From contig NZ_CP006992.1 of NCBI RefSeq assembly GCF_001542815.1, positions 4,779,501-4,843,500 of the forward strand: a DNA stretch of 64,000 nt, given 5' to 3'. Numbering within the stretch: the first letter of the stretch is position 1; each line of letters starts with the position of its first letter. Shown here piece by piece: positions 9,502 to 19,888 of this stretch. The position numbers and the translations under genes are program-made. This stretch comes from Methylobacterium sp. AMS5 (lineage in GTDB: Bacteria; Pseudomonadota; Alphaproteobacteria; Rhizobiales; Beijerinckiaceae). Below the pieces are notes generated by a model. The model was not told the origin of the DNA and ran no database searches. It saw only the letters and a list, made by a program, of their open reading frames with translations.

Positions 9502-12276
9502 TCATGTCAGCAACCGTAGGGCGCGAGCCCGGATCAGCGCCGCCGAGCGCTTGCTGACGCCAAGCTTGGAATAGATGTTCGAGAGATGCCACTTCACGGT
9601 GGGGAGTGACAGGGAGAGTTTCGCCGCGATCTGAGCGTTGTCATAGCCGCCATCGAGCAAGCGGAGGAGTTCGATCTCCCGCGGCGTCGCCGCATCGAAG
9701 GCGAAGCCCCCCTCGGCCTCCGTGCCCGCCGGGCTCGCACGGACGGCCGTGCAGATCGCCTGAAAAAAGGCGAGGTCGGCGGCCTGGATCAGGCCGAGCT
9801 TCTTCATCGGTGTCCCCACGATCAGGTCGTGCACCAAACCCTCGCGCTGCAGGAACGGACGCATTAGGGCCGTGCGAGCCGCGAGCGAGACGGCCTTAGC
9901 GAAGGCCGCGCGGGCCCCGGGCGTGTTGGCGGAGCGCAGGGATAGGGCAGCGAGCGTCAAGTGAAGCTCCACCTGCTCCCGGCGGCGCCCGTCGCGGACG
10001 GCGTCCTGCAGGGCCGCCGCCGCGAATTCCTCGGCCTGCCGCCACGTCCCGGCGGAGGTTCCGAACTCGATCTGCGCCATACGGGCTGCCGACGCCTCCG
10101 CAGCACTCAAGGCAGACGGCAGCGCCGTGACGAGGTGCCCGTCCCGGTCGATCAGGTCCAGGCGTCCGAGTCGTTCCCGGGCCGCCTCGAAGGCTCCCGC
10201 GCGCAGGAGGCGGCGGCTTGCAGCGACCCCGAGGAGGAAGCTCAGGCGCGGCCCGAACCGTGCTGCGAAGGCGCCGAGTGCGTCGAGATCGAAGGGTGCG
10301 GCGTCGGTGACGAGTGCGTCGACGGCGACGTCCATCGCCTGCCACGCGATCTCCAAGATCCCGTTCTCGACGCCGCGGGCGAACCAAGCCCGGACATGCT
10401 CCAGCGCCTCGGCCTGCCGCCCGAGATCGGCTGCGACCCGCGCCTCCATCAGGATCAGCACGGCGGCGATGCCGGCCTCGCCGCCGAGCCGACCGCGCAG
10501 GCCGGCATCGATAGCGCCGAGGTGTCGCTCGGCGCCCGTCGCGTCCCCCTGCGCTACATCGACGGTGGCTGCCACGAGGCAGGCCCAGGCGCGGCCGTAA
10601 TCGCTGCGGGTCTGCAGAATGGCGCCGTCCATCTCTCGCAGCGCGTGGCGGGCGCGGCCGAAATCGTTGTCGGTAAGGGCTGCCAGCGCCAGAGCCGCCG
10701 CCACGGCGGCCCGGTCGAAGGGCTGCTGGTTCTCGGTCGTCGCGAGCCAGGCGGGCGCCTCGTCCCGCACCGTCCGAAGATCATTGAGGTGGTAGCTCAC
10801 CACGATCTCGGCAGCGCGCTGCCGCTGCCGCAGGGGGCCGGACACCGGCTCGTCGGGCCTCTCCGCCGGGATTCGCTCGGCGAGCCGGCGCAGGGTCGCG
10901 CGGGCGCCGCCGTAATCCCGGGTGAAGGCCTGAGCCCAGGCGTACCAGAGCAGGGTATCGAGCCCGGGCTCAGCCCGGCAGGCGGTCGCGCGCTGAACGA
11001 GATCGATGAAGCCCTGGAGTTCGCCGCGGTCGCGCACCATCGGCTCGGCTGACGCGTCGAGGAGCGCGGCAATGAGGGCGGGATCGCCGGCCGCGAATGC
11101 GAGGTCGAGGGCGTGGCCGTGCTCGCCGCGCGCGCAGAGCCAGTCGGCGGCCCGCGCCGCCACCGCACGCTGGCGCGCCGCGTCGCGCCGCGCGCTCTCG
11201 GCCAGCAGGAACTCCCGGAACAGGGCGTGGAAGCGGAACCATGTCCGCTCCCGGTCGAGGGGCACGATCAGGACGTTGCGCTCGACGAGGTAGCGGATCC
11301 AGCCTGCGGCGTCCGGGTTCCCGGTGGCGCTCGACGCGAGGTCCGCCGAGAACACCCGCAGGGCCGCGATGTCGTGCAGGAAGGCGACGAGTTCCGGGTC
11401 GAATGTGCTCATCAGCCGGCGAGAGAGCAGGGCGGCGAAGTCACTGTCGGCGCCGGTGAAGCCCTCGATGGCGCCGGCATCGCCTGCCTCGCCCTCCAAG
11501 ATGAGCTGGACGAGGCGGACCGCCGCGGGCCAACCCTCCGTCCGGCCGACGATCGCCGCCACGGTCTCGGGTGCGACGTCCGCCAGCCCCGCGGCTTCCA
11601 GGACCGCCCGCGTGTCGCTCTGGTCGAAGCCCAGTTCCATCGGCGTCAGGCGGCGCAGCTTCATCTCCACCCGGGCCCGCCCGATGTCGAAGGGAATCCG
11701 GCGGGTCGAGCTCGCGACGATGCGGACGGTGCGCGGGCTTCGGAAGACCAGCGCGTCCATCAGCAGGGCGAGTTCGGGATCCTGGCAGGCGTTCAGGTTG
11801 TCGAGGAAGAGCGTGGTGTCCCTGGGCAGGGCATCGAGAGCCTGGACGATGCGCTCGATCCGCACCGGGCCCTCCCCGCGCGGCTGAACCATGATCGGCA
11901 TGACAGCGCCCGGTCCGTCGAGCCGCAGCGCCGCCTCGATGTAGCCGAGCAGGACGGCCAGATCGACCGGCCGGTCATCGAGGCCGACCCAGACGCAGCG
12001 TTCGCCGCGGGCGACGAGCAGGGCATGCAGTTGGGTCATGAGCACGGTCTTGCCGAACCCGGTCGGCGCGACGGCGTGGGTGACCTTGGTGAGGGGGCCC
12101 GAGCGGAACGAGCGGAGCACGCGCGTCTCCACGGGCGCGAACCCATAGGCCGGCGGCTCGAACAGTGTCCGCAGCAGCGGAGCGAGAGCAGCGCCCCCAG
12201 GGAAAGCCTCGTGCAGTGTCGAGGCGTCCTGTGACGCAACAGGCGGCATGGTCCGCGCGTCAGGCTCGGCAGGCAT
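9502..12276 (-). CDS. MalT/AlkS-type LuxR-family transcriptional activator
   Basis: A large ATP-dependent LuxR-family (LAL) regulator, here 924 residues. An NTPase module sits near the N-terminus: Walker A APTGFGKTV at about residue 72-80 and Walker B TTLFLDNLN. A long alpha-helical TPR-like middle follows. The C-terminal LuxR helix-turn-helix is about residues 862-924 (ATPREIELLRLLDGGYDNAQ, then TVKWHLSNIYSKLGV). The start at 12276 is preceded by GGGGAGGAAGACG, a strong ribosome binding site; the frame is open further upstream but would overlap the neighbouring gene. Regulators of this type (MalT, AlkS, MyrR) bind an inducer and ATP and activate catabolic promoters. Its place at the end of the hydrocarbon cluster suggests that it controls it. 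The inducer is unknown. Confidence 0.85.
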   Translation of the reverse strand: MPAEPDARTMPPVASQDASTLHEAFPGGAALAPLLRTLFEPPAYGFAPVETRVLRSFRSGPLTKVTHAVAPTGFGKTVLMTQLHALLVARGERCVWVGLDDRPVDLAVLLGYIEAALRLDGPGAVMPIMVQPRGEGPVRIERIVQALDALPRDTTLFLDNLNACQDPELALLMDALVFRSPRTVRIVASSTRRIPFDIGRARVEMKLRRLTPMELGFDQSDTRAVLEAAGLADVAPETVAAIVGRTEGWPAAVRLVQLILEGEAGDAGAIEGFTGADSDFAALLSRRLMSTFDPELVAFLHDIAALRVFSADLASSATGNPDAAGWIRYLVERNVLIVPLDRERTWFRFHALFREFLLAESARRDAARQRAVAARAADWLCARGEHGHALDLAFAAGDPALIAALLDASAEPMVRDRGELQGFIDLVQRATACRAEPGLDTLLWYAWAQAFTRDYGGARATLRRLAERIPAERPDEPVSGPLRQRQRAAEIVVSYHLNDLRTVRDEAPAWLATTENQQPFDRAAVAAALALAALTDNDFGRARHALREMDGAILQTRSDYGRAWACLVAATVDVAQGDATGAERHLGAIDAGLRGRLGGEAGIAAVLILMEARVAADLGRQAEALEHVRAWFARGVENGILEIAWQAMDVAVDALVTDAAPFDLDALGAFAARFGPRLSFLLGVAASRRLLRAGAFEAARERLGRLDLIDRDGHLVTALPSALSAAEASAARMAQIEFGTSAGTWRQAEEFAAAALQDAVRDGRRREQVELHLTLAALSLRSANTPGARAAFAKAVSLAARTALMRPFLQREGLVHDLIVGTPMKKLGLIQAADLAFFQAICTAVRASPAGTEAEGGFAFDAATPREIELLRLLDGGYDNAQIAAKLSLSLPTVKWHLSNIYSKLGVSKRSAALIRARALRLLT

Positions 12277-12410
12277 CGTCTTCCTCCCCGGAACCGCATC
12301 GTGCCGATGTCTTGTTCCCGCTGATCGCCCCCGAGTGAAGATCCCGGGGGGCTCGTCTGTCCAGGCGTCGGACGGGGTGAGCCCTGACAGCGCCCGGCCC
12401 GATGTCGGAG

Positions 12411-14102
12411 TCAGCCCACCTTGCGGTCCCGGCCCTCCCAAAACGGCCGGCGCAGCGCGGTCTTGAGCAGCTTGCCGGCCGCCGAGACCGGCAGCCGCTC
12501 GACGATGGCGAGACTGCGCGGGCACTTGTAGGCGGCGATCCGCTGCCGGCAGTGCAGCCCGAGATCCTCGAGAGTCAGGCTGCAATCCGGCCGCAGCACG
12601 ACCACGGCGTGGACGCTCTCACCCCACTCCGCGTTGGGAACGCCGATCACCGCCGCCGCCGCGACGGCCGGGTGGCCGCAGACCGCGTTCTCCACCTCCA
12701 GCGAGTAGACGTTCTCGCCACCGGTGATGATCATATCCTTGGTGCGATCGACGATGAAGACGTAGCCGGCCTCGTCGAGGTATCCCATGTCGCCGGTATG
12801 GAGCCACCCGTCCCGCAGGGCGTCGCTGGTAGCGCTCGGCCGGCCGTGATAGCCGGACATGACGTTGGGCCCGCTTAGGACGATCTCGCCGACCTCGCCC
12901 GGCCCGAGTTCCAGTCCGTCGATCGAGAGGATACGCATCTGCGTGTGGCAGAAGCTCCGGCCTGCCGAGCGCAGCCGCCCCGCCCCACGCCCGGCCGCTT
13001 CGTGATCGCGGGGTCGCAGGATCGAGATCGTCGCCGCCGCCTCCGTCATCCCGTAGACCTGTCCGAAGGCCACGCCCGGCATCGCCCGCATGGCCCGGTC
13101 GATCAGCGCCTCGGAGGCCGGCGAAGCGCCGTAGAGGAGCGAGCGCAGGGACGAGGTGTCGGCGGCCGCGAAGGCGGGATGATCCACCAGCATCTGCAGC
13201 ATGGTCGGCACCATCAGGAGGTCGGTGATGCGGTGCTCCGCGACGAGCGCGGCCACCGCCTCCGGGTGGAAGGCCGGCAGCATCACGTGGGTGCCGCCGC
13301 GCAGGAGCAGGCAGGCGGTGGCCATGAGGTCGGCGAGGTGGAACATCGGCGCCGCATGCAGGCCGACCGCGCCCTCGGCATAGGCGCCCTCTCCCAGAAT
13401 CCCCATCGCGGAGAGAAGGATGTTGGCGTGGCTCAGCACGACGCCCTTGGCCCGTCCCGTCGTCCCGCCGGTGTAGAAGATGCCGAAGGGCGCCGCACCG
13501 CCGATGCCGGCGTCCGGAAGCGGGTCGGCGTCCCGCACCAGCGCCTCGAGGGAGAGGCCGTCCGGGCTCGCCTCTCTCTCGCCGCAGAAGACGACGTGGC
13601 GCAGGCCCGCGCAGGCCGCGCGCAGCCGCCCCGCTTCGGCCGCGAAGGCGTCGTCCACGAACAGGATGCCGGCTCCGGAATCGGCAAGACCGCTGACGAT
13701 CTCGTCCATCGACCAGCGGAAGTTCAACGGGACCACTAAGGCCCCGAGCCAGGGCACCGCGAGGTAGTATTCCAGCACACGGTCGGCGTTCAGAGCCAGG
13801 ATCGCGACGCGGTCCCCCGGCCCGACACCGAGCCCGCGCAGGGCGCCTGCGATCCGTGCCACCCGGTCCGCCAGGGCGCGGAAGGTCTGCGCGCGCCCGT
13901 TACACAGGGTCGCCACCGTGTCGGGGGTGTTCTGCAGGGCTCGGTGAAGCCCTTGCGTGAACTGGAGCTGAAAGGCACCGGCATCCCCCGGCGCGGGCGG
14001 GGCGTAACGCGTGGATGCCGGCCCGGCCTGCGGCTCGCAGGCCGCCACCGGCGGCTCGATCATCGGATGCTCGTCCATCACAAAGGCCGTCAGCGCGTTC
14101 AC
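12411..14102 (-). CDS. Acyl-CoA ligase (AMP-forming), fatty/terpenoid acid type
   Basis: Activates a carboxylic acid to its CoA thioester with ATP, the entry step to the beta-oxidation genes beside it. The 563-residue protein has the ANL-superfamily motifs: P-loop YTGGTTGRAKG (about 211), the YGMTE segment, GWLHTGDMGYLD (about 434), the hinge region VDRTKDMIITGGENVYSLEV, and the C-terminal catalytic Lys context PVSAAGKLLKTALRR. I chose GTG at 14102 because GGGAGGACGAC precedes it at proper distance; the frame runs open to 14366 but would overlap the next gene. It is the distal structural gene of a minus-strand operon starting with the hydroxylase. Chain-length or terpenoid preference cannot be read from the sequence. 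Confidence 0.88.
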   Translation of the reverse strand: MNALTAFVMDEHPMIEPPVAACEPQAGPASTRYAPPAPGDAGAFQLQFTQGLHRALQNTPDTVATLCNGRAQTFRALADRVARIAGALRGLGVGPGDRVAILALNADRVLEYYLAVPWLGALVVPLNFRWSMDEIVSGLADSGAGILFVDDAFAAEAGRLRAACAGLRHVVFCGEREASPDGLSLEALVRDADPLPDAGIGGAAPFGIFYTGGTTGRAKGVVLSHANILLSAMGILGEGAYAEGAVGLHAAPMFHLADLMATACLLLRGGTHVMLPAFHPEAVAALVAEHRITDLLMVPTMLQMLVDHPAFAAADTSSLRSLLYGASPASEALIDRAMRAMPGVAFGQVYGMTEAAATISILRPRDHEAAGRGAGRLRSAGRSFCHTQMRILSIDGLELGPGEVGEIVLSGPNVMSGYHGRPSATSDALRDGWLHTGDMGYLDEAGYVFIVDRTKDMIITGGENVYSLEVENAVCGHPAVAAAAVIGVPNAEWGESVHAVVVLRPDCSLTLEDLGLHCRQRIAAYKCPRSLAIVERLPVSAAGKLLKTALRRPFWEGRDRKVG

Positions 14103-14190
14103 GTCGTCCTCCCGTCCGCGGATCATGGTCGCGCCGGGAGCGACCCTTCCGACCGGCGGCCCGAGGGCCGTGGTCGCCGGCATCCTGCCC

Positions 14191-14544
14191 TCAGAGGCCG
14201 AAGGCGAGGGGATTGAGCAGCCACAGCCCGGCCACCGCCAGGGCACCGTGCAGGCCGACGAGCGGCAGCGGCCTGCGCCCCCGGAACAGCGTTCGAAACA
14301 GGATGAGGCCGCCGACCAGTGCCGACGCGGTAAGCCCGAGCGCCCACCACGCGGCGGCGGGGGCACCGCCCTCCATCCCGAGATTGGCGAAGAACAAAGC
14401 GGCGATCCCGCAGAGGCCGACGAGGCCGTGGACGGTGCCGAACCCGCGCGGCAGCCGCAGGCCCAGCTGCGGCAGCAGCGCCAGGCCCACCCCTCCGAAG
14501 GCCCCGCCTGCGAGCAGGCAGAAGGCGATCTGTTGGAGCGTCAT
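14191..14544 (-). CDS. Small integral membrane protein of the catabolic operon
   Basis: 117 residues with about four hydrophobic segments: the N-terminus after MTLQQIAFCLLAGG, then HGLVGLCGIAALFF, WWALGLTASALVGGLILF, and LHGALAVAGLWLL near the C-terminus. No family recognised. It lies 11 bp after the stop of the upstream hydratase gene and 88 bp before the acyl-CoA ligase, in the same direction, so it is probably translated from the same mRNA. A membrane role next to a membrane hydroxylase and acid activation could mean substrate or product movement, but that is only contextual. Confidence 0.6.
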   Translation of the reverse strand: MTLQQIAFCLLAGGAFGGVGLALLPQLGLRLPRGFGTVHGLVGLCGIAALFFANLGMEGGAPAAAWWALGLTASALVGGLILFRTLFRGRRPLPLVGLHGALAVAGLWLLNPLAFGL

Positions 14545-14555
14545 GTTCGATCCCC

Positions 14556-15338
14556 TCAGCGGCCGGTGAAGGCCGGCTCGCGCCGGGCCAGGAAGGCGGT
14601 GACGCCCTCGCGAAAGTCCGCCGTGCCGGTCGCGGCCCGGAAGGCCGAGCGCTCCGCTTCGAGATGCCGGGCGAGCGGTGTGGCGAAGGCCGCCGTACTC
14701 AGACGCTTCCAGGCGCCCAGCGCGCGGGTCGGGCGGGTGGCGAGTTGGAGGGCGAGGTCGTCCGTGGCGGCGGCGAGACCGGCATCAGGTACCACCCGGT
14801 CCACGAGACCGGCCGCCAGGGCCTGGCCCGCGTCCCAGGTCTCGCCCAACAGCATCAGCCGAGCGGCGGCGCTCGGTCCGAGCCGGCGCGGCAGGAACCA
14901 TGTGCCGCCGCAATCGGGCGCTGCACCAATCCGGTCGTAGGCCATCAGGAACCGGGTGCTCTCCGCCGCGATGATGAGGTCGGCCCCCGCCATCAGGCTC
15001 AGGCCCGCGCCGGCGACCGCGCCGTGCACGCTCGCCACCACCGGCGCATCGAGGGCCTGCAGCGCCAGGATCGCCGGGTGCAGACAATCGAGCAGCGCGT
15101 CGATCACATCGGCCGAGCGCGCAAAGTCGTCGGCGAAGCGCTTCACGTCGCCCCCCGCCACGAAGGCGCGTCCGGCCCCGCGCAGCACGAGGCAGCGCAG
15201 GTCGCGGGCGGCGAGGTCCGCGGTCGCGTCGCGGATCGCCTGAGCGGTCGGGATGTCGATGGCGTTCAGCGCCTCGGGGCGGTTGAGGGTCAGATACCCG
15301 ACCCCATCCGCCCCGACGTCGAGGTCGGCGAGGCTCAT
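14556..15338 (-). CDS. Enoyl-CoA hydratase/isomerase family protein (PaaG-like)
   Basis: A 260-residue crotonase-fold enzyme acting on acyl-CoA intermediates. The oxyanion-hole segments are visible: FVAGGDVKRF (about 62-71) and GAVAGAGLSLMAGADLIIA (about 100-118). The later active-site segment reads RIGAAPDCGGTWFLPRRLG, closer to PaaG-type isomerases/hydratases than to FadB hydratases. The ATG at 15338 overlaps the stop of the upstream bifunctional gene (ATGA), implying translational coupling. With the separate FadB/J-type enzyme, this one probably handles an unusual double bond or methyl branch, as expected for a terpenoid-like substrate; that part is inference. Confidence 0.85.
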   Translation of the reverse strand: MSLADLDVGADGVGYLTLNRPEALNAIDIPTAQAIRDATADLAARDLRCLVLRGAGRAFVAGGDVKRFADDFARSADVIDALLDCLHPAILALQALDAPVVASVHGAVAGAGLSLMAGADLIIAAESTRFLMAYDRIGAAPDCGGTWFLPRRLGPSAAARLMLLGETWDAGQALAAGLVDRVVPDAGLAAATDDLALQLATRPTRALGAWKRLSTAAFATPLARHLEAERSAFRAATGTADFREGVTAFLARREPAFTGR

Positions 15339-17518
15339 GCGGCCGCTCCGTAGAGACGGCGCTCGGCCTTCGCACCATCGGTGGCGAAGCTCTCCGGCAG
15401 GTCGAACCGGGCACCGTGCGCGCGGCTTAGAGCGGCGCATCGGTCGGCGAAGGCGCCCGCGCCGATGTCGTCGATGGCCGCGAGCGGACCGCCGAGATAG
15501 CTCGGGAAGGCCCAGCCGAGGATCGCACCGAGATCGGCCTCGCCGGCCTCGTCGATGATGCCCGCATCCCAGCAGCGGGCGGCCTCCACGAGTTGGGCGT
15601 AGAGCAGGCGCTCGCGGATCTCCGCCATGCTGGTCTCGCTGCGCGCGCCGCGGGCGAGGTCGGCGATGGCTGCGCGGTCGAGGCGCTTCGGGCCGTCGGC
15701 CGGGTAGGTGTAGAAGCCGGCCCTGGTCTTGCGCCCGAAGCGGCGCTCGGCGACCAGCGCGTCGAGCATCGCATTGACCGTGTGGCGGTCGTCGGCCGCC
15801 GGGCCGCTCTCGCGGGCACGGAAGAAATGGGCGATGTGGTGCATCACGTCGATGCCCACCTCGTCCACCAGCGCCAGCGGCCCGACCGGCATGCCGAGCG
15901 CCGTGCCGGCATTCTCGATCAGCACCGGATCGATGCCGTCCGCGACGCAGCGCAGGCCCTCGCGGATGTAGGCGTCGACGCAGCGCGTCGTGTAGAAGCC
16001 GTAGCCGTCCCGCACCACGATCGGCGTCTTGCGGATCGCCCGCACGTAGTCGAGAGCACGGGCGAGCGTCGCGTCGGAGGTCTCTGCGCCGACCACCACC
16101 TCGACCAGCGCCATGCGCGGCACCGGCGAGAAGAAGTGCAGGCCGATCAGGTTCTTCGGCCGTTCGCTCGCCTCGGCCAGCTCGTCGATCGGCAGGGCCG
16201 AGGTGTTGCTGGCGAAGATCGCGTCCGGCCCCAGGGCGGCTTCCGTGGCGCGGATCGCCGTCCGCTTGACCTCGACATCCTCCAGCACCGCCTCGATCAC
16301 CATGTCGCAGCCGGCAAATGACGCGTGGTCGGCGCCCGCGGTGATCCGGGCGGCGGCGGCCTCGCGCGCGGCCTCGCTCAGGCGGCCCTTGCGCTGCTCG
16401 GCCTCGAGCTGGGCCAGGATGCCGTCCCGCGCCTTCGTAGCGATCTCCGGGCTGCGATCGACCAGCACCACCTCCATCCCGGCGAGCGCCGAGACCTGGG
16501 CGACGCCAGCGCCCATGAAGCCGGCGCCGAGCACGCCGAGGCGGCGGACCGGCCGCTTCGGCTCGGCGGCCGGGCGCCGGGCCAGCTTGTCGGCGGCTTG
16601 GCGTGCGAAGAACAGGGTGCGGATCATGTTCTGGGCCGGGCGGCCCTGTACCAGCGTGGCGAAGTGCTTCTGTTCGAGGCGCAGGGCCCGGTCGATCGGC
16701 AGCTTGGTGCCCTCGTAGACGCAGCGCAGGATCGCGAGCGGGGCCGGGTCATTGCCCTGCGTCGCGGCTTGCGTGCCGGCATTCGCCGCGACAAGCGCTG
16801 CGGTGACCTTCGGGTCATACGAGCTGCCGCCGGGCAGACGAAAGCCCTTGCGGTCCCAGGGCGCGCTCGCCTCGACCCGGCCGGCCTTCAGCGCCGCGCG
16901 GGCGGCGCTCAGCACCTCGGCGGCGGGCACCGCCTCGTGGGCGAGGCCGGCCTTCACGGCGTCCGCGCCGCCGAGGTCGCGGCCCTGGAGCAGCAGCGGC
17001 AGGCTCGCCGTGATGCCGAGGAGGCGCGGCAGGCGTTGCGTGCCCCCGGCACCGGGCAGGAGCCCGAGCTTGACCTCGGGCAGGCCGAAGCGGGCGCCCG
17101 GCTCGTCGGCGAAGACGCGGTGATGGGTGGCGAGCAGCAGTTCGAGCCCGCCGCCGAGCGCGGTGCCGTTGGCGGCGCCGACCACGGGCTTGCCGCAGGT
17201 CTCGATGCGCCGGAAGAAGCCGCCGAGATAGTCGATGGCGTCCGCCACCGCGCGGGCGGGCCGTCCGGGGCTGCCCAGCGCCTCCATCTGGCCGAGATCG
17301 GCGCCCGCGATGAAGCTCGGTTTGCCGCTGGTGATGACGATGCCGGTGATAGCCTCGTCCGCGACGGCGGCCTCGAAGGCTGCGCGCAGGTCCGCGACGA
17401 GGCCGGGTTCCAGCACGTTCATGCTGCGATCCGTCATGTCGATCGTCAGCAGGGCGATGCCGTCCGCGTCCTCCCGGCGCACGGCTGGGCGGGTGGTGTG
17501 GTGGTGATCGGCTGCCAT
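15335..17518 (-). CDS. Bifunctional enoyl-CoA hydratase / 3-hydroxyacyl-CoA dehydrogenase (FadB/FadJ type)
   Basis: Catalyses hydration of 2-enoyl-CoA and NAD-dependent oxidation of the 3-hydroxyacyl-CoA. The 727 residues carry a crotonase half ([25 protein letters not shown], and [19 protein letters not shown] with the catalytic Glu) and a dehydrogenase half. The latter has the NAD motif [14 protein letters not shown], the SNTSALPI segment and the catalytic His in [17 protein letters not shown], then two C-terminal domains. Length matches FadJ/FadB alpha subunits. ATG at 17518 lies 2 bp after the thiolase stop. Together with that thiolase it makes a complete beta-oxidation complex. Confidence 0.93.
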   Translation of the reverse strand: MAADHHHTTRPAVRREDADGIALLTIDMTDRSMNVLEPGLVADLRAAFEAAVADEAITGIVITSGKPSFIAGADLGQMEALGSPGRPARAVADAIDYLGGFFRRIETCGKPVVGAANGTALGGGLELLLATHHRVFADEPGARFGLPEVKLGLLPGAGGTQRLPRLLGITASLPLLLQGRDLGGADAVKAGLAHEAVPAAEVLSAARAALKAGRVEASAPWDRKGFRLPGGSSYDPKVTAALVAANAGTQAATQGNDPAPLAILRCVYEGTKLPIDRALRLEQKHFATLVQGRPAQNMIRTLFFARQAADKLARRPAAEPKRPVRRLGVLGAGFMGAGVAQVSALAGMEVVLVDRSPEIATKARDGILAQLEAEQRKGRLSEAAREAAAARITAGADHASFAGCDMVIEAVLEDVEVKRTAIRATEAALGPDAIFASNTSALPIDELAEASERPKNLIGLHFFSPVPRMALVEVVVGAETSDATLARALDYVRAIRKTPIVVRDGYGFYTTRCVDAYIREGLRCVADGIDPVLIENAGTALGMPVGPLALVDEVGIDVMHHIAHFFRARESGPAADDRHTVNAMLDALVAERRFGRKTRAGFYTYPADGPKRLDRAAIADLARGARSETSMAEIRERLLYAQLVEAARCWDAGIIDEAGEADLGAILGWAFPSYLGGPLAAIDDIGAGAFADRCAALSRAHGARFDLPESFATDGAKAERRLYGAAA

Positions 17519-17520
17519 GG

Positions 17521-18729
<1,209 letters not shown>

Positions 18730-18785
18730 CGGGTCCTCTCGAACGATCGGGCGTCGCGCTCCGAAGCGCGGCGGGAGCGGGGTCT

Positions 18786-19865
18786 TCAGAGCCCCGAGGG
18801 CTCGAACTTGTCGGCGTGGATGCGCCCGCGCGGCAGGCCGAGCGCGGTGAGCCGGGCCTCGACCGCCTCGACCATCGGCAGCGCGCCGCAGACGAAGGCG
18901 GAGGCTCGGCCCCAGTCGATGCCGAGGCCCGGGTCGAGCGCTGCCGTCACGAGACCCCGCGCCCCGCTCCAGCCGCTGCCGGCCGGTTCGTGGGACAGGA
19001 TCGGCACGACTCGGATGCGACCGGGCGCGAGGCGCGAGAGGCGCTCCAGGCGGTCCAGCGCGAACAGGTCGGCTTGCGCGCGGACGCCGAAGACGACCGT
19101 GACACCCTCGGTGGGGAAGCGTTGCAGGCGGTCCTCTGCGATCGACAGGATCGGCGCGATCCCGGTGCCGCCCGCGACGCACAGGGCGTGGCGCGGCGTG
19201 TCGTCGAGGCCCATCTGGCCGAACGGCCCCTCGACCCAGATGCGCACGCCGCACCGGTCCCTGGCCGCCAGCCAGCCGGAGAAGCGCCCTCCGGGCAGGT
19301 GCTTGACGAGGAAGCCGACCTCACGCGCGCCCTCGGGGCCGGGGGGCGCATCGTAGAACGAGAACGAGCGCCGCACGAAGGAGCCGGAGACGGCGAGCGC
19401 CGCGTACTGGCCGGCCTGGAAGGCCAGCGGCTCGTCGAGGGCGATGCGCAGGTCGATCACCCCGCCGGGCAGGACGCGCCAGCCGGAGATCTCGCCGACG
19501 ACCGAGAGCGGCAGCGTCACCCGGTGGTCGATGAGCCCGACCTCGATCTCGAGATCCGAACGCACCTTCGCCTGGCAGGCCAGGATGTAGCCGTCCTTCA
19601 GGTCGCGGTTGGTCAGTGGCGAGAGGGCGAAATCGACGAGCGGGCTGATCTTGCCTGACACGAGCCGCGTCTTGCAGCGCCCGCAGGTGCCGACCCGGCA
19701 GGAATGGGGATAGTTGACGCCTTGGTTGAGCGCAGAGAGCAGCAGCAGCTCGTCGCGCCCGGCCTGGAAGTCCCGCTCCCCGGCCACCGCGATGCGGCAG
19801 CCCCTGGCGTCGGCACGGGTGGGGGCCCGGGTCTCGCCCGGGACGGCGATCGTATCGACCGGCAT
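18786..19865 (-). CDS. 2Fe-2S ferredoxin-NAD(P)H reductase, XylA-like electron transfer component
   Basis: Passes electrons from NAD(P)H to the membrane hydroxylase encoded just upstream. The 359-residue protein has an N-terminal plant-type ferredoxin domain (CRVGTCGRC plus a fourth Cys in ILACQAK). An FAD-binding barrel (RRSFSFYDAP) and an NAD-binding domain (GGTGIAPILSIAED, and the terminal CGALPMVEAV) follow. This order matches XylA of xylene monooxygenase and similar class-IB reductases. ATG at 19865 is preceded by GGGGGAGGACAGGCCG. The gene starts 23 bp after the hydroxylase stop, so the pair is co-transcribed. Confidence 0.9.
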   Translation of the reverse strand: MPVDTIAVPGETRAPTRADARGCRIAVAGERDFQAGRDELLLLSALNQGVNYPHSCRVGTCGRCKTRLVSGKISPLVDFALSPLTNRDLKDGYILACQAKVRSDLEIEVGLIDHRVTLPLSVVGEISGWRVLPGGVIDLRIALDEPLAFQAGQYAALAVSGSFVRRSFSFYDAPPGPEGAREVGFLVKHLPGGRFSGWLAARDRCGVRIWVEGPFGQMGLDDTPRHALCVAGGTGIAPILSIAEDRLQRFPTEGVTVVFGVRAQADLFALDRLERLSRLAPGRIRVVPILSHEPAGSGWSGARGLVTAALDPGLGIDWGRASAFVCGALPMVEAVEARLTALGLPRGRIHADKFEPSGL

Positions 19866-19888
19866 CGGCCTGTCCTCCCCCGGATTCG

